From contig NZ_KB891849.1 in the NCBI RefSeq assembly GCF_000373565.1, positions 270,973-334,972 of the forward strand: a stretch of DNA of 64,000 nucleotides, in the 5' to 3' direction. A program made the translations under genes and the position numbers. Within the stretch, counting starts at the first letter, position 1. Every line of letters starts with the position of its first letter. Positions 9,066 to 18,918 of this stretch are shown one piece after another. Origin of the DNA: Streptomyces sp. HmicA12 (GTDB taxonomy: Bacteria; Actinomycetota; Actinomycetes; Streptomycetales; Streptomycetaceae). Under the pieces are notes generated by a model. That model saw only the letters and a program-made list of their open reading frames with translations. It was not told the origin of the DNA and ran no database searches.

Positions 9066-10268
9066 ATGACACCCCGTGCAGCCGATCGCGCCCGCTTCGA
9101 CCGGGCCACCGCTCATCTCGACGCCCCTGTGGCGATCGTCGACCTGGACGCTTTCGACGCGAACGCCGACGACCTGGTGCGACGCGCGGGCGGGAAGCCG
9201 ATCCGGGTGGCCAGCAAGTCCGTGCGCTGCCGGGCGCTGCTCGAGCGGGTGCTGGCGCGGCCGGGGTTCGCCGGGATCATGTCGTTCACGCTGGCCGAGT
9301 CGGTCTGGCTGGCCCGGTCGGGGTTCGAGGACATCCTCCTGGCCTATCCGTCGGCCGACCGTGCCGGGTTCGCCGAGCTGGCGCACGACCCGAAGCTGGC
9401 CGCCGCGGTGACCGTCATGGTCGACGATCCCGCGCAGCTGCGGCTCATCGACGAGGCCCGGGACGGCGGCGGTGAGGACATCCGCGTCTGTCTGGAGCTC
9501 GACACGTCGTGGCGGGTGCTCGGCGGCCGGGTGCGGGTCGGCGCGCTGCGCTCGCCGCTGCGTACCCCGTCCCAACTCGCCGATCTGGCACGGGTCGTGG
9601 CCCGGCGGCCCGGGTTCAAGCTCGTGGGCATCATGGCGTACGAGGGTCATGTGGCCGGGGTCGGCGACGCGATCGCGGGACGGCCGGTACGGTCGCGGGC
9701 GATCCGGCTGATGCAGGCCGCCGCCCGCAAGGAACTGGCCGCGCGGCGCGGCGAGGTGGTGCGGGCCGTGCGCGCGGTGGCCCCGGACCTGGAGTTCGTG
9801 AACGGCGGCGGAACCGGCAGCGTGCAGCACACGGCGGCCGAGGACGCCGTCACCGAGATCGCGGCCGGTTCGGGGCTGTACGTCCCGCGGCTCTTCGACA
9901 ACTACACGTCCTTCAGCGGGCGTCCGGCCGCGCTGTTCGCGCAGCCCGTGGTGCGTCGCCCCGGGGTGGGCGTGGTGACGGTGCTGGGCGGCGGGTATCC
10001 GGCGTCCGGTGCCGCGGGCGCCGACCGGCTCCCGGTGCCGTATCTGCCGGAGGGCCTGCGCTACGACTCCCAGGAGGGGCCCGGCGAGGTGCAGACGCCG
10101 CTCATCGGCGCGCCCGCGGACGATCTGCTCATCGGCGACAAGGTGTGGTTCCGGCACGCGAAGGCCGGGGAGCTGTGCGAGCGGTTCGAGGTGCTGCATC
10201 TCGTGTCCGGGGACACCGTGACCGAGACGGTGCCGACGTACCGGGGCGAGGGCTACACGTTCCTGTAG
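9066..10268 (+). CDS. PLP-dependent amino acid aldolase/deaminase (alanine-racemase-fold)
   Basis: A 400-residue enzyme of the D-threonine aldolase / D-serine dehydratase family. It combines an alanine-racemase-like PLP barrel with a C-terminal beta domain. The N-terminal APVAIVDLDAFDANADDLV and RVASKSVRC (Lys51, the likely Schiff-base lysine) mark the cofactor site. GGGTGS (about 249-254) would bind the phosphate. The C-terminal domain has DKVWFRHAKAGELCERF, where His and Cys could bind the divalent metal of this family. The expected reaction is retro-aldol cleavage or deamination of a beta-hydroxy-D-amino acid; the substrate is unknown. The ATG at 9066 is the best start, and the gene is transcribed alone. 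Confidence 0.82.
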   Translation: MTPRAADRARFDRATAHLDAPVAIVDLDAFDANADDLVRRAGGKPIRVASKSVRCRALLERVLARPGFAGIMSFTLAESVWLARSGFEDILLAYPSADRAGFAELAHDPKLAAAVTVMVDDPAQLRLIDEARDGGGEDIRVCLELDTSWRVLGGRVRVGALRSPLRTPSQLADLARVVARRPGFKLVGIMAYEGHVAGVGDAIAGRPVRSRAIRLMQAAARKELAARRGEVVRAVRAVAPDLEFVNGGGTGSVQHTAAEDAVTEIAAGSGLYVPRLFDNYTSFSGRPAALFAQPVVRRPGVGVVTVLGGGYPASGAAGADRLPVPYLPEGLRYDSQEGPGEVQTPLIGAPADDLLIGDKVWFRHAKAGELCERFEVLHLVSGDTVTETVPTYRGEGYTFL

Positions 10269-10280
10269 CCCCCGCCCGGC

Positions 10281-10322
10281 GTCGGATCGGTCGGATCGGT
10301 CGGATCGGTCGGATCGGTCGGA

Positions 10323-10324
<2 letters not shown>
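10281..10324. repeat. 9-bp tandem repeat (GTCGGATCG), 4.9 copies
   Basis: Nearly five head-to-tail copies of GTCGGATCG fill the gap between two converging genes. The last copy supplies part of the TGA stop of the HAD phosphatase gene (10323-10325). Short perfect repeats of this kind change copy number by slippage. Confidence 0.93.
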
Positions 10325-11609
<1,285 letters not shown>

Positions 11610-11642
11610 GTCTCGGGACCGTACACCTACATGACGCGTCCC

Positions 11643-12425
11643 CTACAGAGGCGTGACGTAGGCGCCCGAGATCCCGCCGTCCACAAGGAAGTCGGAGGCG
11701 TTGACGAAGGAGGAGTCGTCGCTGGCCAGGAAGGCGACGGCGGCCGCGATCTCGTCCGCCTCCGCGAACCGGCCGACCGGAATGTGCACGAGGCGGCGCG
11801 CCGCCCGCTCGGGGTCCTTGGCGAACAGCTCCCGCAGCAGCGGGGTGTTGACCGGTCCGGGACACAGGGCGTTGACCCTGATGCCCTCGCGGGCGAACTG
11901 CACGCCGAGCTCGCGGGACATGGCGAGCACGCCGCCCTTGGACGCCGTGTACGAGATCTGGGACGTCGCCGCGCCCATCCGGGCCACGAACGAGGCGGTG
12001 TTGATGATGGAGCCCTTGCCCTGTTCCCGCATGTAGGGGATGGCGGCCTTGCAACACAGGTACACGGAGGTGAGGTTGACGTCCTGGACGCGCTTCCACG
12101 CCTCCAGGCCCGTGTCGAGGATCGAGTCGTCGTCGGGCGGGGAGATGCCGGCGTTGTTGAAGGCGATGTCGACGGAGCCGTAGGTGTCGTAGGCCGTCTT
12201 GAAGAGGGCCTCGACCTGTTGGGCGTCGGTGACGTCGACCTTCACGAACGTGCCGCCGACCTCCTCGGCCGCCTTCTTTCCCGCGGTCTCGTCGATGTCG
12301 CCGCAGACGACGTGCGCGCCCTCGGAGGCGAGGCGGCGGGCGGTGGCGAGGCCGATGCCGCTGCCGGCGCCGGTGATGACGGCGGTGCGGCCGACGAGAC
12401 GGCGGCAGATGATTCCTTCAGTCAC
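11643..12425 (-). CDS. SDR-family oxidoreductase of the glutamyl-amine cluster
   Basis: A 260-residue classical short-chain dehydrogenase. It has the NAD(P) site TGAGSGIG near the N-terminus, NNAG, and the catalytic Ser plus YTASK (YxxxK). Asp in CGDIDE after the second strand favours NAD over NADP. The GTG at 12425 overlaps the end of the aldehyde dehydrogenase gene by 8 bp, indicating translational coupling. Its position downstream of a gamma-glutamyl ligase and an aldehyde dehydrogenase suggests oxidation of a glutamylated alcohol or amine intermediate. This is inferred from context only. Confidence 0.85.
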   Translation of the reverse strand: MTEGIICRRLVGRTAVITGAGSGIGLATARRLASEGAHVVCGDIDETAGKKAAEEVGGTFVKVDVTDAQQVEALFKTAYDTYGSVDIAFNNAGISPPDDDSILDTGLEAWKRVQDVNLTSVYLCCKAAIPYMREQGKGSIINTASFVARMGAATSQISYTASKGGVLAMSRELGVQFAREGIRVNALCPGPVNTPLLRELFAKDPERAARRLVHIPVGRFAEADEIAAAVAFLASDDSSFVNASDFLVDGGISGAYVTPL

Positions 12426-13788
12426 TGTGCGGGTCCTCCGTGCTGATGAAGACGTTCTTGGTCTCGGTGAAGGCGGCCAGCGCGTCGGGGCCCAGTTCGC
12501 GGCCGATCCCGGACTGCTTGTATCCGCCGAACGGGGTCCAGTAGCGCACGCTGGAGTGCGAGTTGACGGAGAGGTTGCCCGCGCGGACGGCTCCGGCGAC
12601 GCGCAGGGCGCGGCCCACGTCGCGGGTCCACAGGGAGCCGGACAGTCCGTAGGCCGTGTCGTTGGCGAGCCGGACCGCGTCCGCCTCGTCGGTGAACGGG
12701 AGCAGGACCGCGACCGGCCCGAAGATCTCCTCCCGCGCCGCGGGCGCGTCGGGCGCCTGACCGGTGAGCACGGTCGGCGGGAACCAGAAGCCGGGCCCGG
12801 CCGGGGCACTCCCCCGGATCGCGGCGGCGTCCTCCGGAACCAACTCCCGCACCCGGTCGAGCTGCTGACGGGAGATCAGCGGTCCCATCTGGCTCTTCTC
12901 GTCGGCCGGGTCACCCACCACCACGGCCCGCACCGCCGCCGCGAGCAGCTCGGCGTACTCCTCGTACACCGACTCCTGTACGAGGATGCGGGTGCGGGCG
13001 CAGCAGTCCTGGCCCGAGTTGTCGAGGAACGCGAAGGGGTCGGCGGCGGCACCGAGGTCGGCGTCGGCGAAGACGATGTTCGGGCTCTTGCCGCCGAGTT
13101 CGAGCGTGACGGGCTTGATGAGGGCCGCGCACCGCTCCATGACCTCGCGTCCGGTGCGGGTGGACCCCGTGAAGGCGATCTTCGCGACGTCCGGGTGCTC
13201 GACGAGGGCGCGGCCCGCGATGTGCCCGTGGCCGGGCAGCACCTGGAAGATGTCCTCGGGCAGGCCCGCCTCCAGGGCGAGTTCGGCGAGGCGGAGCGCG
13301 GTGAGCGGGGTGGTCTCGGCGGGCTTCAGGATCACCGCGTTGCCCGCCGCGAGCGCGGGTGCGGAGCTCCAGCCGGCGATGGGCATCGGGAAGTTCCAGG
13401 GCGCGATGACGCCGACCACACCGAGCGGTTCGCGGAAGGTGACGTTCCAGCCGCCGGGGACCGGGATCTGCTGCCCGGTGAGGCGCTCGATGCCGCCGGA
13501 GGCGTACTCCAGGAGGTCCCGGAAGTTGCCCGCCTCCCAGCGGGCGTTGCCGATGAGGTGGCCGGCCTCGCGCACCTCGATGAGGGCCAGCTCCTCGACG
13601 TGCGCGTCGACGGTGTCGGCGAAGCGGCGCAGCAGGCGGGCCCGGTCGGCGGGGGCGGCCGCGGCCCAGGCGCGCTGGGCGACGACGGCGCGTGCCACGG
13701 CGCGGTCGACGTCGGCGGCATCGGCCGCCGGGACGGTCGCGACGACCTCTTCGGTCGCCGGGTTCAGTACGTGGAGCAGCTCGGTCAA
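12418..13788 (-). CDS. Aldehyde dehydrogenase of the glutamyl-amine pathway
   Basis: A 456-residue NAD(P)-dependent aldehyde dehydrogenase. Conserved elements are PWNFPMPIAGW, FTGSTRTGREV, LELGGKSP (Glu230, general base) and NSGQDCCART (nucleophile Cys262, next to a second Cys). It begins with TTG at 13788, with GAGG eight bases upstream, 10 bp after glnA4. In a PuuC-like role it would oxidise gamma-glutamyl-aminoaldehyde to gamma-glutamyl amino acid. It is part of the minus-strand operon glnA4, aldehyde dehydrogenase, SDR. Confidence 0.9.
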   Translation of the reverse strand: MTELLHVLNPATEEVVATVPAADAADVDRAVARAVVAQRAWAAAAPADRARLLRRFADTVDAHVEELALIEVREAGHLIGNARWEAGNFRDLLEYASGGIERLTGQQIPVPGGWNVTFREPLGVVGVIAPWNFPMPIAGWSSAPALAAGNAVILKPAETTPLTALRLAELALEAGLPEDIFQVLPGHGHIAGRALVEHPDVAKIAFTGSTRTGREVMERCAALIKPVTLELGGKSPNIVFADADLGAAADPFAFLDNSGQDCCARTRILVQESVYEEYAELLAAAVRAVVVGDPADEKSQMGPLISRQQLDRVRELVPEDAAAIRGSAPAGPGFWFPPTVLTGQAPDAPAAREEIFGPVAVLLPFTDEADAVRLANDTAYGLSGSLWTRDVGRALRVAGAVRAGNLSVNSHSSVRYWTPFGGYKQSGIGRELGPDALAAFTETKNVFISTEDPHSD

Positions 13789-13798
13789 CGGGCGATCC

Positions 13799-15157
13799 TC
13801 ACATGCGTTCGAAGGAGCGGCGCAGCTCCCAGTCGGTCACCGCGGCGTCGAACGCGTCGAGTTCGACCCGCGCCATGTTGCGGTAGTGGGCGACGACCTC
13901 GTCCCCGAAGGCGGCCCGGGCGACGGGGCTGTTCTCCCAGAGCTCGGCGGCCTCGCGCAGGGTGCTGGGCACATGCTCGTACGCGGCGGTGTAGGCGTTG
14001 CCCGCGCACGCGTCGGGGAGTTCGAGCTTGTGCTCCACGCCGTACAGGCCCGCGGCGATCAGGCCCGCGACGGCGAGGTGCGGGTTGACGTCGCCGCCGG
14101 GCAGCCGGTTCTCGAAGCGCAGGGAGCGGCCGTGGCCGACGACGCGCAGCGCGCAGGTGCGGTTGTCGTTGCCCCAGGCGACGGCGGTCGGGGCGAAGGA
14201 GCCCGGCTGGAAGCGCTTGTAGGAGTTGATGTTGGGCGCGTAGAGGAGGGAGAAGTCGCGGAGCGCCGCCAGTTGTCCGGCGAGGAAGTGGCGCATGAGG
14301 TCGGTCATCCCGTCCGGACCGGCCATGGCGTTGTTGCCGTCCGCGTCGGCGAGGGAGAGGTGGATGTGGCAGGAGTTGCCCTCGCGCTCGTTGTACTTCG
14401 CCATGAAGGTGAGCGAGACGCCCTCCTGGGAGGCGATCTCCTTGGCGCCGGTCTTGTAGATCGCGTGCTGGTCGCAGGTGACGAGCGCCTCGTCGTAGCG
14501 GAAGACGATCTCGTGCTGTCCCGGGTTGCACTCGCCCTTCGCGGACTCGACGGTGAGGCCGGCCGCCTCCATCTCGTTGCGGATGCGGCGCAGCAGGGGC
14601 TCGATGCGGCCGGTGCCGAGGACGGAGTAGTCGATGTTGTACTGGTTGGCCGGGGTCAGTCCCCGGTAGTTCGCGTCCCACGCCTGCTCGTAGGTGTCCT
14701 TGAAGACGATGAACTCCAGCTCCGTGCCGACCTGCGCGGTGAGGCCGCGTTCGGCGAGCCGCTCCAGCTGGCGGCGCAGGATCTGGCGGGGCGCGGCGAC
14801 GACGGGCGAGCCGTCGTTCCAGGCGAGGTCGGCGACGAGCAGGGCCGTGCCCGCGTTCCAGGGGACGCGGCGCAGGGTGGTGAGGTCCGGGTGCATGGCG
14901 AAGTCGCCGTAGCCGCGCTCCCAGGACGACATCGCGTAGCCCTCGACGGTGTTCATGTCGGTGTCGACGGCCAGGAGGTAGTTGCAGCCCTCGGTGCCGT
15001 GGGCCAGGACCTCGTCGAGGAAGAAGCGGGCGGCGAACCGCTTGCCCTGCAGCCGCCCTTGCATGTCGGGGAAGGCCAGGACGACGGTGTCGATCTCTCC
15101 GCTCGCGACGCCGGCGTGCAGCTCCTCGACCGAGAGCGGGGGTGTGCGGTCTGCCAC
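13799..15157 (-). CDS. glnA4: GlnA4-like gamma-glutamyl-amine ligase (glutamine synthetase family)
   Basis: A 452-residue type I glutamine-synthetase-like protein that ATP-dependently joins glutamate to an amine. Family blocks seen are GTELEFIVFKDTYE, GECNPGQHEIVFRYDEAL, NSCHIHLSL, AGQLAALRDFSLLYAPNINSYKR (split) and NRTCALRVVG with RFENRLPGGDVNPHLA. The neighbourhood (aldehyde dehydrogenase, FadR-type regulator, glutamine-amidotransferase-like hydrolase) matches S. coelicolor glnA4, which I recall as gamma-glutamylethanolamide synthetase, rather than housekeeping glnA. The start is GTG at 15157, with GAGGAGG eight bases upstream. The amine specificity here is inferred. Confidence 0.85.
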   Translation of the reverse strand: MADRTPPLSVEELHAGVASGEIDTVVLAFPDMQGRLQGKRFAARFFLDEVLAHGTEGCNYLLAVDTDMNTVEGYAMSSWERGYGDFAMHPDLTTLRRVPWNAGTALLVADLAWNDGSPVVAAPRQILRRQLERLAERGLTAQVGTELEFIVFKDTYEQAWDANYRGLTPANQYNIDYSVLGTGRIEPLLRRIRNEMEAAGLTVESAKGECNPGQHEIVFRYDEALVTCDQHAIYKTGAKEIASQEGVSLTFMAKYNEREGNSCHIHLSLADADGNNAMAGPDGMTDLMRHFLAGQLAALRDFSLLYAPNINSYKRFQPGSFAPTAVAWGNDNRTCALRVVGHGRSLRFENRLPGGDVNPHLAVAGLIAAGLYGVEHKLELPDACAGNAYTAAYEHVPSTLREAAELWENSPVARAAFGDEVVAHYRNMARVELDAFDAAVTDWELRRSFERM

Positions 15158-15195
15158 GGGAAAGGCCTCCTCGGGTCCGCCATGAGCCAATGCGT

Positions 15196-15206
15196 CATAA
15201 GGTATG
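15196..15206. promoter_or_regulatory. Possible FadR/GntR operator CATA-N3-TATG
   Basis: An 11-bp inverted repeat CATAAGGTATG lies between the divergent glnA4 and FadR-type regulator genes, 39 bp from the glnA4 start. It overlaps TAAGGT, which resembles a -10 hexamer reading rightward. Divergent placement suits autoregulation and control of glnA4, but the match is short. Confidence 0.3.
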
Positions 15207-15242
15207 GGCCGCAACCATTGCTTGGGAAGGGGGTCGGGGCTC

Positions 15243-15980
15243 ATGTCGCCCACCAATACCGAAGGCGGCCGCGCGGCCGGTCTCGCGACGGTGCTGCGCC
15301 CGGTGCGGGCGGGCAACGGCTTCGAGGAGGCCCTGGAACAGATCCTCCAGGTGGTCCGGCTCGGCCTGGTGGCGCGGGGTGAACGGCTGCCGTCCGAGCG
15401 GGAGTTGGCGGAGCGTCTGGGGATCAGCCGGGTGACGCTGCGCGAGGTCCTGAAGGTGCTGCAGGACCAGGGGCTCGTCGAGGCGCGGCGCGGCCGGTAC
15501 GGCGGGACGTTCGTGCTGCCGCGACCGGAGGGGGCCGGCGAGGACGAGCTGCGGCGCCGCATCAGGGGCGTCGACGTGGAGGACGTGCTGCGCTTCCGCG
15601 AGGTCCTGGAGGTGGGGGCGGCCGGGCTGTGCGCGGCGCACGGCCTGGACGAGGCGCGGGCCGCACGGCTGCGCGCCGCGCTCGCGGACACCCATGACGC
15701 ACCGCTGACGGACTACCGCCGCCGGGACACCCTGCTCCACCTCACGCTCGCCGAACTGTGCGGGTCGCCCACGCTCGCCGCGCAGTACGCGGCGGTGCGC
15801 GCGACGGTGAACGACCTCCTGGACTGCATCCCGCTGCTGGTCCGCAATCTGGAGCACTCGCAGCGTCAGCACACGGCGCTGGTGGACGCCGTGCTCGACG
15901 GCGACGCGGACGGCGCGCGGGAGATGATGCGCGAGCACTGCGCGGGCACCGCCGCCCTGCTGCGCGGGTTCCTGACCTGA
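15243..15980 (+). CDS. FadR/GntR-family regulator of the glutamyl-amine cluster
   Basis: A 245-residue repressor-type regulator. The winged helix-turn-helix (RLPSERELAERLGISRVTLR and the following EVLKVLQDQGLVEARRGRYGG) is at about residues 45-90, and a helical FCD ligand-binding domain runs to the C-terminus (VLRFREVLEVGAAG, HLTLAELCGSPTLA, HTALVDAVLDGDADGA). The ATG at 15243 follows GGAAGGGGG. An in-frame ATG at 15204 lacks such a site and would lie inside the operator region. The gene is divergent from glnA4 and upstream of the PuuD-like hydrolase, so it probably controls both. I recall the S. coelicolor equivalent as a repressor of glnA4. Confidence 0.85.
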   Translation: MSPTNTEGGRAAGLATVLRPVRAGNGFEEALEQILQVVRLGLVARGERLPSERELAERLGISRVTLREVLKVLQDQGLVEARRGRYGGTFVLPRPEGAGEDELRRRIRGVDVEDVLRFREVLEVGAAGLCAAHGLDEARAARLRAALADTHDAPLTDYRRRDTLLHLTLAELCGSPTLAAQYAAVRATVNDLLDCIPLLVRNLEHSQRQHTALVDAVLDGDADGAREMMREHCAGTAALLRGFLT

Positions 15981-16001
15981 CGGCCTCACGACCGCCCCTC
16001 T

Positions 16002-16028
16002 TCCATTGGTACGTGTTCGGTCCATTGG
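16002..16028. repeat. Direct repeat TCCATTGG upstream of the PuuD-like gene
   Basis: Two identical TCCATTGG octamers (16002-16009 and 16021-16028), 19 bp apart, lie between the FadR-type gene and the PuuD-like gene. A related CCATTG occurs at 15216-15221 upstream of the regulator. The spacing is close to two helical turns, so they could be protein-binding sites. This is speculative. Confidence 0.3.
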
Positions 16029-16138
16029 GGGGCGCCGCCGGGTGACCGCATGCTGAACAGCGCGGTGTTCCTCGCGATGATCTCGTACGGTGGCGCGGGC
16101 AACGCCCAGGACGGACCGGACGTGGGGAGCGCAGCACC

Positions 16139-16837
16139 ATGGTGAGCAGGCCGCTGATCGGCATCAGCACCTATCTGGAGAAGAAGGCCAGTTGGGGTGT
16201 GTGGGAGCTGCCCGCGGCGCTCCTCCCGGCCGGTTACCCGCAGCTGGTGCAGTCGTCGGGCGGGCTCGCCGCGATGGTGCCGCCGGACGACGCCCGGCAC
16301 GCCCCGTCGGTGGTGGCGCGGCTCGACGGGCTGATCGTGGCGGGCGGCCCCGACGTGGCGCCGGAGCGGTACAAGGCCGAGCGCGACCCGCGCACCGGGC
16401 CGCCCGCAGAGGAGCGGGACACCTGGGAACTCGCCCTGATCCGGGCCGCGTTGACGTCCGGGACCCCCCTGCTCGGCATCTGCCGCGGCATGCAGTTGCT
16501 GAACGTGGCGCTCGGCGGCACGCTGACCCAGCACCTCGACGGACATGTCGAGGAGACGGGCGTCTTCGGGCGGCACAAGGTGACGCCGGTGCCCGGCACC
16601 CGGTACGGGGATCTGGTCCCGGACCCGGCGGACGTGCCGACGTACCACCATCAGGCCGTGGACCGTCTGGGCCGGGGCCTGGTCGTGTCGGCGCACGCGG
16701 ACGACGGCACCGTCGAGGCGGTCGAGCTGCCCGGCATGTCCTGGGTGATCGGGGTGCAGTGGCATCCCGAGATGGGGGACGACACGCGCGTCACGGAAGG
16801 TCTGGTACGAGCGGCCGGCACCCCGCACGGTTTCTGA
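16139..16837 (+). CDS. puuD: Gamma-glutamyl-gamma-aminobutyrate hydrolase-like class I glutamine amidotransferase
   Basis: A 232-residue peptidase C26 enzyme. The nucleophile elbow is GICRGMQLLN (Cys115), and the His/Glu pair is in GVQWHPE (His209, Glu211). It also has the family PDVAPERY and YHHQAVD blocks. It would remove glutamate from gamma-glutamylated products at the end of the pathway started by the GlnA4-like ligase. The ATG follows GGGGAG at a spacing of 9. It is co-oriented with the FadR-type gene, 158 bp downstream. The last 47 bp overlap the opposing kinase-like gene. Confidence 0.87.
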   Translation: MVSRPLIGISTYLEKKASWGVWELPAALLPAGYPQLVQSSGGLAAMVPPDDARHAPSVVARLDGLIVAGGPDVAPERYKAERDPRTGPPAEERDTWELALIRAALTSGTPLLGICRGMQLLNVALGGTLTQHLDGHVEETGVFGRHKVTPVPGTRYGDLVPDPADVPTYHHQAVDRLGRGLVVSAHADDGTVEAVELPGMSWVIGVQWHPEMGDDTRVTEGLVRAAGTPHGF

Positions 16838-17777
16838 GCCGCCGCTTCAGCCACGCCAATGCCGCTTCTCCCTGGGCCCGTTGGAAGGCGCGGAGGGTCG
16901 GCAGGCCCGGCGGGGCCGGGCGTGCGGCGTGGCCGAGGAAGAAGCCGGTGAGTCCGGCGAGGGTGCGGGTGACGCCCTCCGGGTCCGCGTCCCGGCCCGA
17001 GGGGTGCGCGGTGAACAGTTCTTCGGGGTCGGGCCCGCCCTGCGCCCGTACGCACGGGAGCATCACCAGCAGGTCCAGCCACGGCGCCGCGCGCATGGCG
17101 TGCGGCCAGTCGACGAAGACCACGCGCTCCTCGGTGAGCAGGATGTTGTCGGCGCGCAGGTCGCCGTGGACGAGCGTGTCACCGGAGGCGAACTCGCCCC
17201 AGGGCGCGGCGAGTTCGGCGAGCGCGTGCACATTGCGGGCGGTCCAGGGGTCCAGGCGCGCGGCGGCCGCCCGCTCCGGGTCGGCCAGGTGGCGCCAGCC
17301 GGCGAAGGCCTTGGCGAGGTCGTCGGCCACGCGGGGTGCCGGGAACGGGGCCGGGGTGAGGGTGGCGGACAGCGCGCCGACGGCCTCCAGGACGCGGGTC
17401 AACTCCGGCTGCCGCCAGGGGACATGCGGCTGGCTGCCCTGGATGTCCTCGAAGACCAGGGCGACCCAGGTGCCGTCGTCGTACGTGGCGAGCAGGCGCG
17501 GGACGGGGGCCTCCGGCGGGAGCCGGGCCGCGTTCTCGGCCTCCCTGCGGTGCATGTTCGGGCTGTGCGGGTTCGCCTCGGCGCTGACCGCCTTGACGAA
17601 GGCGCGGCGGCCGTCGGCGAGGGTGACGCTGGCCGCCACTCCTGGGGAGAATCCGCCGGCCCGTGTCCGCGCGTGCCGCACGGGGGCGCCCAGCTTCTCC
17701 GTCAGGGCCTGTTCGACGTGGGCCGGGAGATCCGACCACGGGGTTCGTTCGCCGGTGGCGGGCGGGGCCTGGGTCAT
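16791..17777 (-). CDS. Aminoglycoside-phosphotransferase (APH) fold kinase
   Basis: A 328-residue protein-kinase-like small-molecule kinase. The catalytic loop is HGDLRADN (204-211), followed by the Mg-binding FVDWPHA (about 221-227); FVKAV (about 60-64) provides the ATP-binding lysine. Such proteins phosphorylate varied small molecules, and nothing here indicates antibiotic resistance. Its 3' end overlaps the convergent PuuD-like gene by 47 bp, so the last 15 codons (RNRAGCRPLVPDLP region) are antisense to it. It appears to be a single-gene unit. Confidence 0.82.
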   Translation of the reverse strand: MTQAPPATGERTPWSDLPAHVEQALTEKLGAPVRHARTRAGGFSPGVAASVTLADGRRAFVKAVSAEANPHSPNMHRREAENAARLPPEAPVPRLLATYDDGTWVALVFEDIQGSQPHVPWRQPELTRVLEAVGALSATLTPAPFPAPRVADDLAKAFAGWRHLADPERAAAARLDPWTARNVHALAELAAPWGEFASGDTLVHGDLRADNILLTEERVVFVDWPHAMRAAPWLDLLVMLPCVRAQGGPDPEELFTAHPSGRDADPEGVTRTLAGLTGFFLGHAARPAPPGLPTLRAFQRAQGEAALAWLKRRLRNRAGCRPLVPDLP

Positions 17778-17894
17778 GGCGGAAGCCTGGCCGATACGAG
17801 GCCGGGGGTGCCAGTGCTTTTCGGGTGCGGAGCGCCGCCGTGGCGTGTCGCGCCCCGCGGCGGTGCCGCTGATGGATACGGGCCCGCGCCCCGG

Positions 17895-18848
17895 TCAGGA
17901 CCTTGTCAGGCTCAGCAGATCTCTCGCCGGGCCCGTCGGGCGGTGGCCCGTGGGCCAGACCGCGCGGAGGGCCCGCGTCAGCGGAGCCGCGGCCGCGTCG
18001 AAGGGAATCTCCACCAGGCGGCGGGACGTCAGCTCCTCGCCGACGGCCAGCTCGCTGAGGACGGAGGGGCCCGCCCCGCTCACCACCGCGGCCTTCACCG
18101 CCGTCGTCGAGGAGAGCTCGATCAGCGGGCGGGCCAGGCCGCCGAGGGCCTCGTCGAGGACCTGGCGGGTGCCCGAGCCGCGTTCGCGCAGGATGAGCGG
18201 GGTCGCCGCGAGTTCGTCCGCCGTCAGGGGCCTCCGGCGGCGGGACCAGGGATGGCTGGGCGCCGTCACCACGATCAGGCGGTCGTGCGCGATGACCGTC
18301 GAGTCCAGCCCCGTGGGCACCGAGACGCCTTCGACGAAACCGAGGTCCGCCTCGCCCCCGATGAGCCGCTCCGCGACCGCCGCCGAGTTGCCCGCGAGGA
18401 GCGAGACCGCCGTGTCCGGGCGGGCCGCGCGCAGCGCGAGCAGCCAGCGCGGCAGCAGGTACTCGGCGATCGTCATGCTCGCCGCCACCGTGAGGCGCGA
18501 GTCCCGGCGGTCGCGCAGCGCCTGCGCCCCCGCGTCGAACTCCTCCGCGGCCTCCACGATCCGCCGCGCCCAGTCGGTGACGAGCGCCCCGGTGTCGGTC
18601 AGCCGTGAGCCGCGCGGCGAGCGGTCGACCAGGGCCAGGCCGAGCTGGCGCTCCATGGAGCGGACGCGGCTGCTGGCCGCGGGCTGGGTGATGCCGAGCT
18701 CCCGCGCGGCCGCGCCGAGGCTGCCGAGCCGGGCCACGGCGAGGAGCAGTTCGAGGGCGCCGAGGTCGGGGACGCGGTGGGCGAGCATGCCCGGCGGTGA
18801 CTCGCGCCCTGGTTGCTGCTCCCGTCGCCCCTGCCGCTCCGTGCCCAT
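17895..18848 (-). CDS. LysR-family transcriptional regulator
   Basis: A regulator of up to 317 residues with an N-terminal helix-turn-helix (LGSLGAAARELGITQPAASS, then RVRSMERQLGLALVDR) and a two-lobed effector domain (ADLGFVEG, LIVVTAPSHPW, LILRERGSGTRQ). It is divergent from a TDT transporter gene and probably regulates it. The reading frame opens at an ATG at 18848, but that codon lies within the inverted repeat CATAA-N7-TTATG. An ATG at 18788 (MLAHRVPDLGALELL) gives a more typical LysR N-terminus and may be the true start. Confidence 0.87.
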   Translation of the reverse strand: MGTERQGRREQQPGRESPPGMLAHRVPDLGALELLLAVARLGSLGAAARELGITQPAASSRVRSMERQLGLALVDRSPRGSRLTDTGALVTDWARRIVEAAEEFDAGAQALRDRRDSRLTVAASMTIAEYLLPRWLLALRAARPDTAVSLLAGNSAAVAERLIGGEADLGFVEGVSVPTGLDSTVIAHDRLIVVTAPSHPWSRRRRPLTADELAATPLILRERGSGTRQVLDEALGGLARPLIELSSTTAVKAAVVSGAGPSVLSELAVGEELTSRRLVEIPFDAAAAPLTRALRAVWPTGHRPTGPARDLLSLTRS

Positions 18849-18862
18849 AAGGCCAGGTTATG
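18846..18862. promoter_or_regulatory. Possible LysR operator CATAA-N7-TTATG
   Basis: A perfect 5-bp inverted repeat spaced by 7 bp (17 bp in all) lies in the LysR/TDT divergent region. It contains T-N11-A half-site geometry typical of LysR sites. It overlaps the first possible start codon of the regulator gene, 57 bp upstream of the transporter ATG. Confidence 0.45.
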
Positions 18863-18918
18863 CCCTCATAGTGGCAACGTCCCTGGTGGGCCCCCTGTCG
18901 ACAGAGGAGCGTGGAGCC

